From assembly GCF_019649055.1 (NCBI RefSeq), contig NW_026570249.1, forward strand, positions 1 through 64,000: a stretch of DNA of 64,000 nt, given 5' to 3'. A program made the translations under genes and the position numbers. The notes under the pieces were generated by a model, which was not told where the DNA came from, ran no database searches, and saw only the letters and a program-made list of their open reading frames with translations. This DNA is from Paramacrobiotus metropolitanus (taxonomy: Eukaryota > Tardigrada > Eutardigrada > Parachela > Macrobiotidae). Below are positions 55,175 to 64,000 of the stretch, one piece after another. Each line of letters begins with the position of its first letter. Position 1 is the first letter of the stretch.

Positions 55175-56185
55175 GTGAATGCAGGTGTAGAACCCCGTGG
55201 CATCATGAATGTGACAGTTTCCGGCAGCAACGCCACGGTGCAACCTCTGTTGCTGTGGTCAGTCACCGGCATATTTGATGTCATCATCATGGTTTTAGGT
55301 TGCGTGCTAAATGGATTCATTTTGGTCATTTTCATAAAAGACCAGCATCTCCGTACGCCCTTTATAGTTTACCTCGTCAATCTAACAATAACTAATTTTG
55401 TGATGTCCGCTGGATTTATGCCTTTAGCACTGATCAATGACCTTTATGGCGGAATCTGGACGAATGAGTATCTATGCACAGCTTACATTTATTTCTCGTA
55501 TATCTGGACAGCTGTTTGTATTCACGGACACGTGTTAATAACCGTTAACCGTCTGTGGGCCATGCAGTTTCCCGTTTCTTACCGCAACAACTTGCACAAA
55601 GCACGTTTAGCCATGATTCTGTGTGTTGGAGTTTTCCTGTATGCTCATGTTTTGATTGTACCGTGTGTTGTTTTGGATGCATTATTTTATCGCATCCCAT
55701 TAACTGATAAACCAAGTTGTGATATCAATTTAGAAACCCAAAAAGGTTATATATTTTTCAATGAAATTGTCACACTGATTTTACCGATTGCCGTTATCAT
55801 ATTAGCATTTCCCTACTTATGCTACAGACAGCGGCGTCGCAGGATTATTAGCCGGCATCACTCGACCGTGCAGGCGGTGGAGATGAGTAAACAGTCGAAA
55901 GGTAACTTATCCAGACTACATCACGATGAAGGCAGGACTTCGCCGGAAGCACGTTCCTTCCTGATTCTCAGTTTGTTAACTTTAATTATTGCCGTGTCTT
56001 GGGTGCCGGCACAAGTCCTGTCGATTGTGGATTTGATTGATCCGAGTATTGACACAACCACGCCTTGGCTCGTGGCTAATTTTCTGAATGCTCTGCAGCC
56101 GGTTTTGGATCCTTTGTTGCTAGCTTTCACTTTCGGTGATCTGAAAACCGCAATAGGAAAATATTTCCTGGTTTGCAAACGTTAA
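55175..56185 (+). CDS. Class A GPCR, orphan, intronless
   Basis: 336 codons from ATG at 55175; a second ATG at 55205 just before the sequons (NVT, NAT) is equally good. Seven hydrophobic segments. Cysteines before TM3 (NEYLCTAY) and in ECL2 (KPSCDIN) can pair. NRLWAM stands at the DRY site, followed by QFPVSYR. The third loop is basic (CYRQRRRRIISRH). TM6 has SWVPAQ, and TM7 ends in DPLLLAF, a DPxxxY variant without Tyr. It shares NRLWA with the genes at 3.1 and 5.9 kb but is more distant from both. It lies far from the main receptor cluster. Ligand unknown. Confidence 0.85.
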   Translation: MNAGVEPRGIMNVTVSGSNATVQPLLLWSVTGIFDVIIMVLGCVLNGFILVIFIKDQHLRTPFIVYLVNLTITNFVMSAGFMPLALINDLYGGIWTNEYLCTAYIYFSYIWTAVCIHGHVLITVNRLWAMQFPVSYRNNLHKARLAMILCVGVFLYAHVLIVPCVVLDALFYRIPLTDKPSCDINLETQKGYIFFNEIVTLILPIAVIILAFPYLCYRQRRRRIISRHHSTVQAVEMSKQSKGNLSRLHHDEGRTSPEARSFLILSLLTLIIAVSWVPAQVLSIVDLIDPSIDTTTPWLVANFLNALQPVLDPLLLAFTFGDLKTAIGKYFLVCKR

Positions 56186-57208
56186 AAAAATAAGTGGAAG
56201 GCAATCAGAAAATCAGTTGTCTGCGGATGAATAAATAACATATATTATGCACGACTCAGAAGTACGCTTGCAATGCCATACGGCCGGTACCGGTGTAGGC
56301 TGCACACAAACGTTTGTAAAGATAAAAACAATGTCACTACAGAATGAAGACACATATTGCAAAAGGCGCTACAGTTGCAACTGTGCCATTCCTTACTTAA
56401 AATAGCTATACTTCTATCTATTACCACATATTTCTCAAAATATTCTGTTATACAAAGAATGTTTTTCAAGGCGCTGCATCTCCATATATAAGCAGCAAAG
56501 GTAAGGATACATAGTTGTGTTCACATGCTGCATTGCAAATTGCAGCACAAAATTGTAATGTACCCGGGTAAAAACCACGTATTACATCTTTAAAGCAACG
56601 GTTCTGTAAGTTAAGTTTTCTGAGTTCAGTTAACACAAGGAATCTACTACGACTACGAATATGTTAATATCATTATTTCCGGCAAAAAAAACAAAGAGGT
56701 GATCGTGTAAAATTTACTACGAGTTGAAAAATTATGTATACAGAACATAAATAAATAATCTGATAGAGTATGACAGTGCCAAAATACTTACTGCTACCAG
56801 GTCTGTATCTCCTAAGTCCCTGACACCACGTGGAGCATGGTATTTTTGAAAGTAAACGCCAACATTTTAACAGCTGACGTTGGTAATGTTGCAATTTTTT
56901 CTTCCAAGGACAGCTAACTGTTGCCTGGAAAAAGGGTGTGTGAAAACACAGAAGTGCCTTATTAGCGAAATTGTGCCCATTAACCAAAACACATTTTTGA
57001 TGTAAACACTTCAGTAGGCAACCACTTGGGCAGATTTCCCACATTCCAGCATAATTTCATACAGAATTTACACGATCCTGTATTACCAAGCACGACACAG
57101 TGCCCGTATTTAAAGCTCACATGTCAGTAATTTTTAAATTACTAAATCTCTTTTTCTTGATACAAAACCGTTTAATTTAGCGACATTTCTAAAGCTTTGT
57201 GTCAAAGA
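56186..57208. other. Intergenic; minus-strand ORF of doubtful status
   Basis: A 123-codon minus-strand frame at 56673-57044 is Cys/Leu-rich with no signal peptide or domain. A GTAAGTATT donor-like site near 56790 lies within it. I do not call a gene. The remainder is AT-rich. Confidence 0.35.
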
Positions 57209-57632
57209 ATGAAATTCACCTGGGTATTTCTTGTTGTATTGTTTGTTGCGTTTGCCGGTAAGTATTTCGGTAGTATTCAGTTAATAATATTGTATATACC
57301 GTAGAGTTCTGATCCGATTTGAGTTTCAATGATTTCAGATTAAAGTTTGTCTTTTAACATTAACGAATATCGGGCGGTATATCCATGAATTATAAATTTT
57401 ATAATTCATACATATTCCGCCCGATATTCGTACGTTTTGCATTTTTATTATGCTTATTATAGGCGTAATGTCCGGTGTGGATGCTCAGCGGGGCCGTGGC
57501 GGCAGAGGCGGCGGCGGGGGCCGTGGTGGTCGGGGTGGTCGGGGTGGTCGTGGAGGTCGCGGCGGTGGAAAACGCGACATCGAAAGCCAGTTACCAGATG
57601 CATTCCGAGACCAATTCCTAAGCTTGAACTGA
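57209..57632 (+). CDS. Small secreted Arg-Gly-rich protein with GKR processing site
   Basis: Two exons, 57209..57257 and 57463..57632, give 72 residues in consistent phase (GCCG|GTAAGT and ATTATAG|GCGTAA). The first exon plus a few codons is a clean signal peptide (MKFTWVFLVVLFVAFAG), cleaved probably near VDA/Q. The middle is a pure Arg-Gly tract of about 30 residues (RGGRGG units). A GGGKRD step follows and then a 19-residue acidic C-terminus ending in SLN. Gly-Lys-Arg is the usual signal for prohormone cleavage with amidation, so it could be a neuropeptide precursor. An antimicrobial or matrix protein is also possible. No family recognised. AATAAA lies about 45 bases past the stop. Confidence 0.65.
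57364..57430. repeat. 33-bp near-perfect inverted repeat within an intron
   Basis: Arms 57364-57396 and 57398-57430 pair at 30 of 33 positions with almost no loop. It sits inside the 205-base intron of the secreted Arg-Gly-rich gene, between the donor and the pyrimidine-poor acceptor. Confidence 0.85.
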
Positions 57633-58600
57633 ATGGCGCACTTGCCCTTCGATTATGTAATCTGCTCAGGCGCAAATAAATATTCATAAATTAGCTATTT
57701 CGGCAGGTGCTGAATTGTGCTACCATGTTTCCTTTTATTATTCGCCAAATCGGATTTTTTTTATTTGCATGCTAGTTGCACGGTATGCCGGCACGTTCCG
57801 ATCCAGTTTAGTATATTACTATACAGCATGTAGTATTTAATAAAGTGAAAATTACTTAGTACTGCTTACGCAGCTAAGGTCAAGATTGTAAATAAATCTT
57901 TCAATTATCGCATATTTGTATATTGTACAACTATCTATTGTAGAGGATTTGCGGAAGCCTTTAAGCAACGTACACAAAGGTTTGACGTCACGGTCGCCTC
58001 CCTAACAATAAGTAATGTGATCATGTGGTTATACCTACATTACTGTACAGATATTAGTGTACTGCTTATTTTTGCTTTTCCCAGACTAACAAAAATTAAG
58101 TACTCGCCACACAAAGGTAAAATTGCATAGCCCAACAACTGTGTCAAACTATTACACAATACTGACCTTTCAAATGCCGGCAAATTTGAAAACACATTAA
58201 GGTCAGCATATCCTGCATTTCCCCTTCCGGTGCACATAAAGGGGAAACACCTTTCGGGTACGCGGAAAAAGTGGAATTCAAATGTGGGCGTACATCCGCC
58301 TAGCAGAATAGGCTTGATCTTATAATACAAATGGGACTGTGACAAAAAGGCGGGGGTGGAAGTACACAATGCGGTCTTATTACTCATTTAGTGAAGAGTG
58401 AACAATATGCCACACGCTAAGTTGTCTTAATGTTTGAAGTAAAAAAGATATGATAAATTGCTAATGACACCGCGAATAAAAATAACCCAACTGCGTTTTC
58501 TATAGAGGAGGTTATATATAAATGAATTTGTCATATCCATTCGAGATGACATTTTGTAGTACTGGTTGTGCGCCGTAATAGATCATGCGCGCCGTTAGTG
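57633..58600. other. Intergenic, no gene seen
   Basis: A 115-codon minus-strand frame at 58040-58387 lacks any feature and is rated fortuitous. The remainder is AT-rich, including the promoter of the Ig protein. Confidence 0.4.
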
Positions 58601-60629
58601 ATGGCGCCAAAGCACGTTACACTAAAAATGCCCAGTACACCTTTCGTTCTCTTAATAACTGCATTAACGTTTTTGAATACGGAATATTGTATCTGTGATA
58701 ACACGAACGACTCCGAGGTGCCGCCTTTGGATAACGATGTCGAGGATGTACAGGTGGGTTAAGCTTTTTGACGATTGCAAGTTAATATGCGAGTACAATT
58801 ATCGTAATAACTAACGGCCAAGTCTAGAAAAATAGTAACTTAATTTATTATTATTTACCCATGTAGGATCTCTTTCTACCACTTGATGTGCCTCGACTAC
58901 GTACAGGTTTGCAAAACTTAAAGTACCTATATATATATATACGTCGCTCTGCAAGTACAAAAACCATATAACTTCGTAGGTATGTCGTAATTAATACAAA
59001 TTATGGATTCATATATTAGCGGCTGAATTTGCTAGTCAATTCAATTACATATTTTTATAGCGGTTGTTAACTACATAAAGCATTCTATAATTACGTCAAA
59101 ACATCGAGCATACACGCATATTTGCACAGATACAATTATTCTGTTATTCAGAATTTCAAGTATGTATTATACCAATGGCCATATGCAGAAGTATGCATGT
59201 GACCTTTAACAAAATGGGGAATTAAACCAACAAATATACTAATACACGCGCGAGAATTAAAGATATTTCAGCAGTGCTGTGCACAAGCACAATAAAGTAC
59301 TACCCTTTCGTAATACATAATTTTAACGTCATTAAAATAGTTTTCTTTCATTAACACCAATTGCTGTTTCTACGTGATTGGCTGTGATGTGTAGCTCATT
59401 ACCATCCCAACCGCTTGATATTCATTGAGCCAAAACCGCCCCGCCATTTGGAAATTACTCCTCAGCAATCCATAACCATCGCCTGTGAAGTGGCCAGCAT
59501 TGATGGACCATCACCGGTGGTAGCGTGGTACCGCAATAGTGAACTGATTTCCAACGAAACGGAAATTCAAGAAGATTTACAGAGCAGCGCCAATATCCGC
59601 TACATTACCAGTGCCACCCGTAGTCTCCTGCATCTTGACTGCGTTAATTCGCATGATGTAGGACTATACACCTGCGTTGCGAAAACCCGATACAAAACCA
59701 TTCGGACCACTACAAGCGTGACCCTTTCTTCAGGTACAATTTTATGTAACTGTAGTCGAAAAAAATTCTGGTGATTGTATAAAGTAAGCTTCTGTTAAAA
59801 ATTTGTCGTGATACGGTATAAAACCACTTAAGCTTCCAAATCTGTAGGTTTATACAGGAAGATGCTGATCTGCAGTTTTATGTGGCATCTAAAACATTAT
59901 AATAACTAAATTTTTAAGTGCAGTTTGAATGACTTTATTGATGTTATATGCGTATGTACTCAGTACAGTACCTGTACAAGCTTCGTGGTAGCGTAAACCA
60001 CAGCCTTTTTTTAGGATCACCAGAGAGAATTGTAGCTATTGCCTTGGCTCAGGAATGTTTAAGGAAAACGATGCTGCCCCACTTCAGTCCACCACGAATC
60101 GTAACCTGGAGCAAAAACGTTTTACAAATGCAGGGTTTAAGTGCCCGCTTATTTTGCCGTGCTACCGGCAGCCCACCTCCGGCAATATTCTGGGAGCTGC
60201 AACAAGCTCATCCAACAAAAATTGGCACTATTAGGTCAATAACCAGCGACGATACCAAATTTAAGGTAAACTGTTAAATGCTTAAAAAAGTCACAGAAAT
60301 ACCTAGCAATATATTTCTCCATTTGCACTAAAACAAGAGACGGCAAATAATGTTTCCCCAGTTCCCTATTTTTATTACCAATATAATGGGAAGACAAACT
60401 GAAGTGGACTTTGGGTATGTTGCAGATCGCACCAAATGGCGATTTAATTGTTATGGATCTGGAATTCAATAATGACATGGGTTACTATGCGTGCCGAGCG
60501 CGAAATATGTTCGGAGGGGAACGCATTGAATCGTTTTTATACCCCGTCCAGGATAGTAATCCAATAGCCATTAATATGCACGTGCACAGAAATGGACCAC
60601 AACGCACACACACAATTATGGAAAATTAA
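58601..60629 (+). CDS. Secreted protein with two immunoglobulin domains (ZIG/ImpL2-like)
   Basis: Four exons: 58601..58753, about 59434..59733, 60015..60265 and 60426..60629. The first encodes a signal peptide (PFVLLITALTFLNTEYCIC) and an acidic spacer. Ig domain 1 (exon 2) has ITIACEV...VAWYRN...LHLDCVNSHDVGLYTCVA, with the Cys-Trp-Cys core (Cys, Trp, D-x-G-x-Y-x-C). Ig domain 2 (exons 3 and 4) has ARLFCRATGSPPPAIFW and LEFNNDMGYYACRARNMFG. There is no transmembrane segment or anchor after it. Secreted two-Ig proteins of this layout in ecdysozoans include nematode ZIG proteins and insect ImpL2, which act in neural maintenance or bind insulin-like peptides. Which one applies here is not known. 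The start of exon 2 is uncertain. Confidence 0.8.
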
Positions 60630-61889
60630 TTTCCTAACATTTCAGTTTTGCGCATATGGACCTAGCCAACTAGGTACCCTTTCCCATACTTTGCACAGAA
60701 GTAACAAGGCGGTCTGCGGTTAAATTTGCACAAACAATGGCATTTCACAAAAACCTTCGCCGGCGCGACACAATTTTATTATAACAGGCAACAGTTCTGC
60801 ATCCAGAATGCAAAGTAGCCAACCAATTTATCAACTCTCCATTTCGGAGTTAACCAGTAATCTATCAGTATTAATACTCTCGTCTTCACTGAGAGGTGGA
60901 AATTTTATCTGCGCGATGTTATAAAGTGTTGATACCGGTATTCCACGGTTCTGCAACACTTCGTTAAGTCTTGTGGGCACTGTTTGTTGTCTGCTTTAAA
61001 AAATTTCAACCGATGCCAGTTTTACCGGCAGAACTACGTACAGTAATTTTTGCACCAACGTGACTTATATAGAGTCTATATCTATAGTTAGGATACTTGT
61101 ATCTCATATATATACCGTAGCAGCCATTGTCTTGCACGAAGAATTTTGTAGTATGTATAATCAATAAACGATTTGATGAGGCTGCAGGTAATTGAACTAG
61201 ATAAAATAGATTTTAAGCAAGCATTTTTGCATCATTGTGAAGTCACTGTGTGCCCAATCCAAATTTACACGCCTTTTCCTGGAACCACCGGCCTGCTAGC
61301 GCTGGACTACTATTTACTAATTAATTTATCATCCTTCTCTTAGCAATATTTTTTATTAATACCTAATACTGGTGTAATTTATTGCAATGGAAATGGATTA
61401 CGTCTGCATACAATTGTTTTTGTTATAATGGCATGATACTGTACCGCACAACGGCACATCTTCTAAAAATAAAACTCAACATGTAAAAGCAAAATTTAAT
61501 AATGTACGAGCACGAACATTTGTACATATTACACGTACTGCACAATCGTACCGTGCATCCGGTTCGGCTTTACACGTCTATGAAGCTTTTACACTAGACC
61601 CAGCATATACTACTTCCGTCTACGTCGTGTCGCAATGGCTTACATAAAGTCAACGCACAAAGTAGTCGATAACAGCGGATTAACATAACGAAATAAAATT
61701 ATTACGCAAATTTATTTGAGTTTTAATAATTTGATAATATTAAAAATTATATAAGCCGCGAAATGAAGTAAAACGTTTAGGCTTTTACAGATTTCTTTGT
61801 CGGAAACTTGGATTTGAAGTCTGTAATCGGTGCGGTTCTGCTAAACTATTGAGCCACTGTGGTCGTTTACACTGTAGTATAACAAAATT
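60630..61889. other. Intergenic, no protein gene seen
   Basis: AT-rich DNA with a TATATA tract near 61110. The last 150-200 bases should hold the U3 promoter; I could not pick out a proximal sequence element with confidence. Confidence 0.4.
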
Positions 61890-62119
61890 AAGCGACCTAC
61901 TTCACAGGATCAGTGCATTAGGTTGTTAACTGCGAACAGTCTGGAACTGTGCGCGTACACCAAACCTCGATGATGAGGAGTAGTGATCCCTTCTGAGCGC
62001 GAAGCCGTTTTGGGCGGTTGGTCGAAAGACTGTCGCCCTGACATTGATGACCGTTCCTTTCCCCCTTGACTACGCGATAGTCGGGGGATGAGGAGGGAGG
62101 GATCGCATTCCGAGCGGTT
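61890..62119 (+). ncRNA. U3: U3 small nucleolar RNA (box C/D)
   Basis: About 230 bases, with the U3 landmarks in order. The 5' domain has a box A-like TACTTCACAGGATCA near 61898. Then a C'-type TGATGA at 61971, box B CTGAGCGCGAAGCCG at 61993-62007, and box C ATTGATGACCGTTC at 62043-62056. A long GC-rich 3' hairpin (CCCCCTTGACTA / TAGTCGGGGG) follows, and a D-box position reads TTCCGAGC at 62109-62116. Boxes B and C match animal U3 almost base for base. U3 guides early cleavages of pre-rRNA in the nucleolus by base-pairing. The terminal D box has CCGA where CTGA is expected. The ends are estimated to within a few bases. Confidence 0.9.
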
Positions 62120-62724
62120 TGGCTCTAATTAACCAAAGAAAGTGGTAGTGCTTACGAAAATGAGAAGAACGTAAGGTTGTAAGGTTCGAGACTTGGAAGG
62201 CGAAGATAAGTTCTGAGTTCAACTTCTGACTCAACTCTTGGCCGGACGCAATCCATGGAAGACAGTCAGAATAGAATAACAGAAAAACTGCAACATTCTA
62301 AATGGGAAAACGTTTAAAATTGTACTGTTCTTCATCGATAAAATTGTAGATTTTGTAGTTTAATAAAAAAATAAATTTATTGTTAATTTTGTTGTCGAGT
62401 CATTTGACTCTCGCGCGTTCTTGATGATATCTGCTACAAAAAGTTGGGCAGTGTTAAACATTTCTGTAACGTTTTCAGTAGATGCATCCTGTCAGCGATG
62501 AGTTGGAGGATTGGTTTTGGTAAGAGCAACAAAATATGTCATAAATGTCATCATATCGCCATGTAATTGCAAGTTAGCAAGGAATAATTATCCAAACTTT
62601 ATGAACCGATCAGCTAAAACAGCCAGCAAATAACAAACCGCGAAGCAACATTATTTGAAATAGTGAATCGGTACCAAAGCTGAACAAAAGGACAGAAAGC
62701 TTAAAAAACATATGTTAGGGGAAA
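62120..62724. other. Intergenic, no gene seen
   Basis: Spacer between the U3 3' end and the 3' end of RPN1. AATAAA-type signals for the minus-strand gene are likely, but none is singled out. Confidence 0.4.
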
Positions 62725-64000
62725 TCATGTCATATCTTGATCGGTCGATCGCTTCCGTAACACAACGAATCCTTCCAAAACGGAAGTCAGCGGCACATCT
62801 ACAATGAATTCCGGATTAAGTAAATAAAATCTATTAAAAGTCATAATCTATACGAAAATTCAGTTCACTTTGCCAAAAGTGTGATGACAAACCTCACTGC
62901 GTTCGTCAATCAATAATTTTACAAACAAGCTCTATTTTCCCCTTATCACTTTTTATTGTTAATATTAAATAAATCGTTAACAAAACAGCGTAAATAACAC
63001 ATAACATCTCATTACTTACAGTCATCAGTCGCCAGTTCAGCGCGTTCTCCATAATTCATCAGTACTGGCGTGGTATGAGTCTGGAAACCGGTGATCGCTT
63101 TAGGACGTCCAGCTTGTCCCACAATATCCACAGCCTACATACGGACCATTTGTTTAGCACGTGGCCGATGACACCACACCAAATTCTTACAACAACGACT
63201 GATGACATCACATTGTTACAAAAACGTTCATTTCCGCCACACTTCTTACCGTTCCCACACGGACAGTGGTCGTCACCGGTTTGAGATCCTCATCAAAACA
63301 GACCAACATTCGCGACTGGATAGCCGGAACCAAGTAGTACAAAAGATAATGATGCTTGCCCAGGATCGCTATAACAAAAAATTTTCTAAAACGGAAATCT
63401 TAACACCACGGTAAAGCAATGACTTACTTGATTTAACATCCAAACAAGCCGTTAAAACAACCAGCAATCCAGCCAGTGCAGCTCGACTGACCAGGAATCG
63501 GTCACTGTACTGCGGAGAGAGGGTATGCGTTCCTTTGCCCATATGCAATAATCCCTGCGCGATGCGCACCATAAATAAACTATTGGCATCCTTCGTGTGG
63601 TAAACAGCCAGATTGCGCAGCATGGTCGCCAAGCGGGCATTGTTGGTCCCTACATCGGGCGATAATTATAACCGATCGGCAAATCAAGAAAAACTGCGAA
63701 TTCATCTACATACCGGCTCCGATTAACCCCATCGCAAGGACTGAATTTGAAGCCACTTCACTGTCGTTATCGTGAGAAAATTTGCTCAGGGTGTCCATAA
63801 CGGTCAATTTGGGATTGGACACCGAGAGCAGCCCAAGAGCTAACGGCACCGCACGCCGGAGAGCTGCATCGCCGTATCGGAGCTGTAAAATGTGGAACAT
63901 GTTGAAAGTTGTTTACAGTTTTTTTATCGAAGCACACATTACTGACATACCAAATGCCCAAACGAACGCAGTGACATTTCCGATCCGATATCCTCGCCCA
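62725..64000 (-). CDS. PSMD2: 26S proteasome regulatory subunit RPN1 (PSMD2), 3' part
   Basis: Six exons agree in phase: 63951..>64000, 63882..63714, 63649..63428, 63368..63250, 63134..63020 and 62798..62725 (TGA). The upstream exons lie off the window. The seen part covers the last proteasome/cyclosome repeats ([48 protein letters not shown]) and the conserved C-terminus ([57 protein letters not shown]). RPN1 is the largest non-ATPase scaffold of the 19S base. It docks ubiquitin receptors, shuttle factors and the deubiquitinase UBP6. It is a housekeeping gene and acts in cytosol and nucleus. Confidence 0.95.

Noticed and set aside
56673-57044. 123-codon Cys-rich minus-strand ORF as a secreted protein
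   Set aside because: No signal peptide, irregular cysteine spacing and no supporting splice phase.
1-64000. tRNA genes, CRISPR arrays, bacterial promoters or riboswitches
   Set aside because: No cloverleaf with A and B boxes and no spaced direct-repeat array was found by eye. The gene structure is eukaryotic, so bacterial signals do not apply.

Overview
The window is animal nuclear DNA. Genes are split by short GT-AG introns (from under 100 bases to about 1.3 kb), both strands carry unrelated genes, and there is no operon layout. Gene content (class A GPCRs, an insect-type gustatory receptor-like protein, delta-type phospholipase C, mitochondrial methylmalonyl-CoA mutase, a two-Ig secreted protein, proteasome subunit RPN1, U3 snoRNA) fits a small ecdysozoan. 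A tardigrade is my leading guess, but that is inference and is not proved here.

Layout. 0-14.2 kb is a membrane-receptor cluster: a chemoreceptor-like gene copy (0.1-1.7 kb), two divergently placed intronless GPCRs (3.1-4.1 and 5.9-7.0 kb), two sister GPCRs that share an intron inside TM7 (7.4-8.7 and 9.9-11.3 kb), and a gustatory receptor-like gene (12.5-14.2 kb). 14.8-27.9 kb holds duplicated material: a broken and chimeric PLC copy (A), two more chemoreceptor-like copies (one truncated), and an apparently intact PLC (B). 28.4-28.8 kb is the 3' end of a small basic coiled-coil gene.

29.1-43.6 kb is the standout feature: a single Ty3/gypsy LTR retrotransposon of about 14.5 kb on the minus strand. 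It has nearly identical 278-279 bp TG...CA LTRs and an ATTA target duplication. Besides gag, protease, reverse transcriptase/RNase H and integrase, it carries about 5 kb of extra coding sequence between integrase and the 3' LTR, in seven ORFs. Four of these lie in one reading frame, separated only by single stop codons. Two contain segments resembling the linker-histone (H1/H5) winged-helix fold. Apparent splice acceptors sit directly in front of the first and fifth of these ORFs.

44.0-48.2 kb is a third, intact PLC (C) with a histidine-rich X-Y linker. 50.0-53.7 kb is methylmalonyl-CoA mutase, whose start exon I could not find. 54-64 kb holds a small unidentified gene, another GPCR, a tiny secreted Arg-Gly-rich protein with a GKR processing site, a two-Ig secreted protein, a U3 snoRNA gene at 61.9-62.1 kb, and the 3' half of RPN1 running off the right edge.

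The receptors and PLCs could in principle act in one signalling pathway (GPCR or chemoreceptor to phosphoinositide hydrolysis), but the sequence shows only their proximity. Splice sites were assigned by eye from GT/AG, reading-frame phase and paralog comparison. Where phases agree across several exons I trust them to within a base or two.
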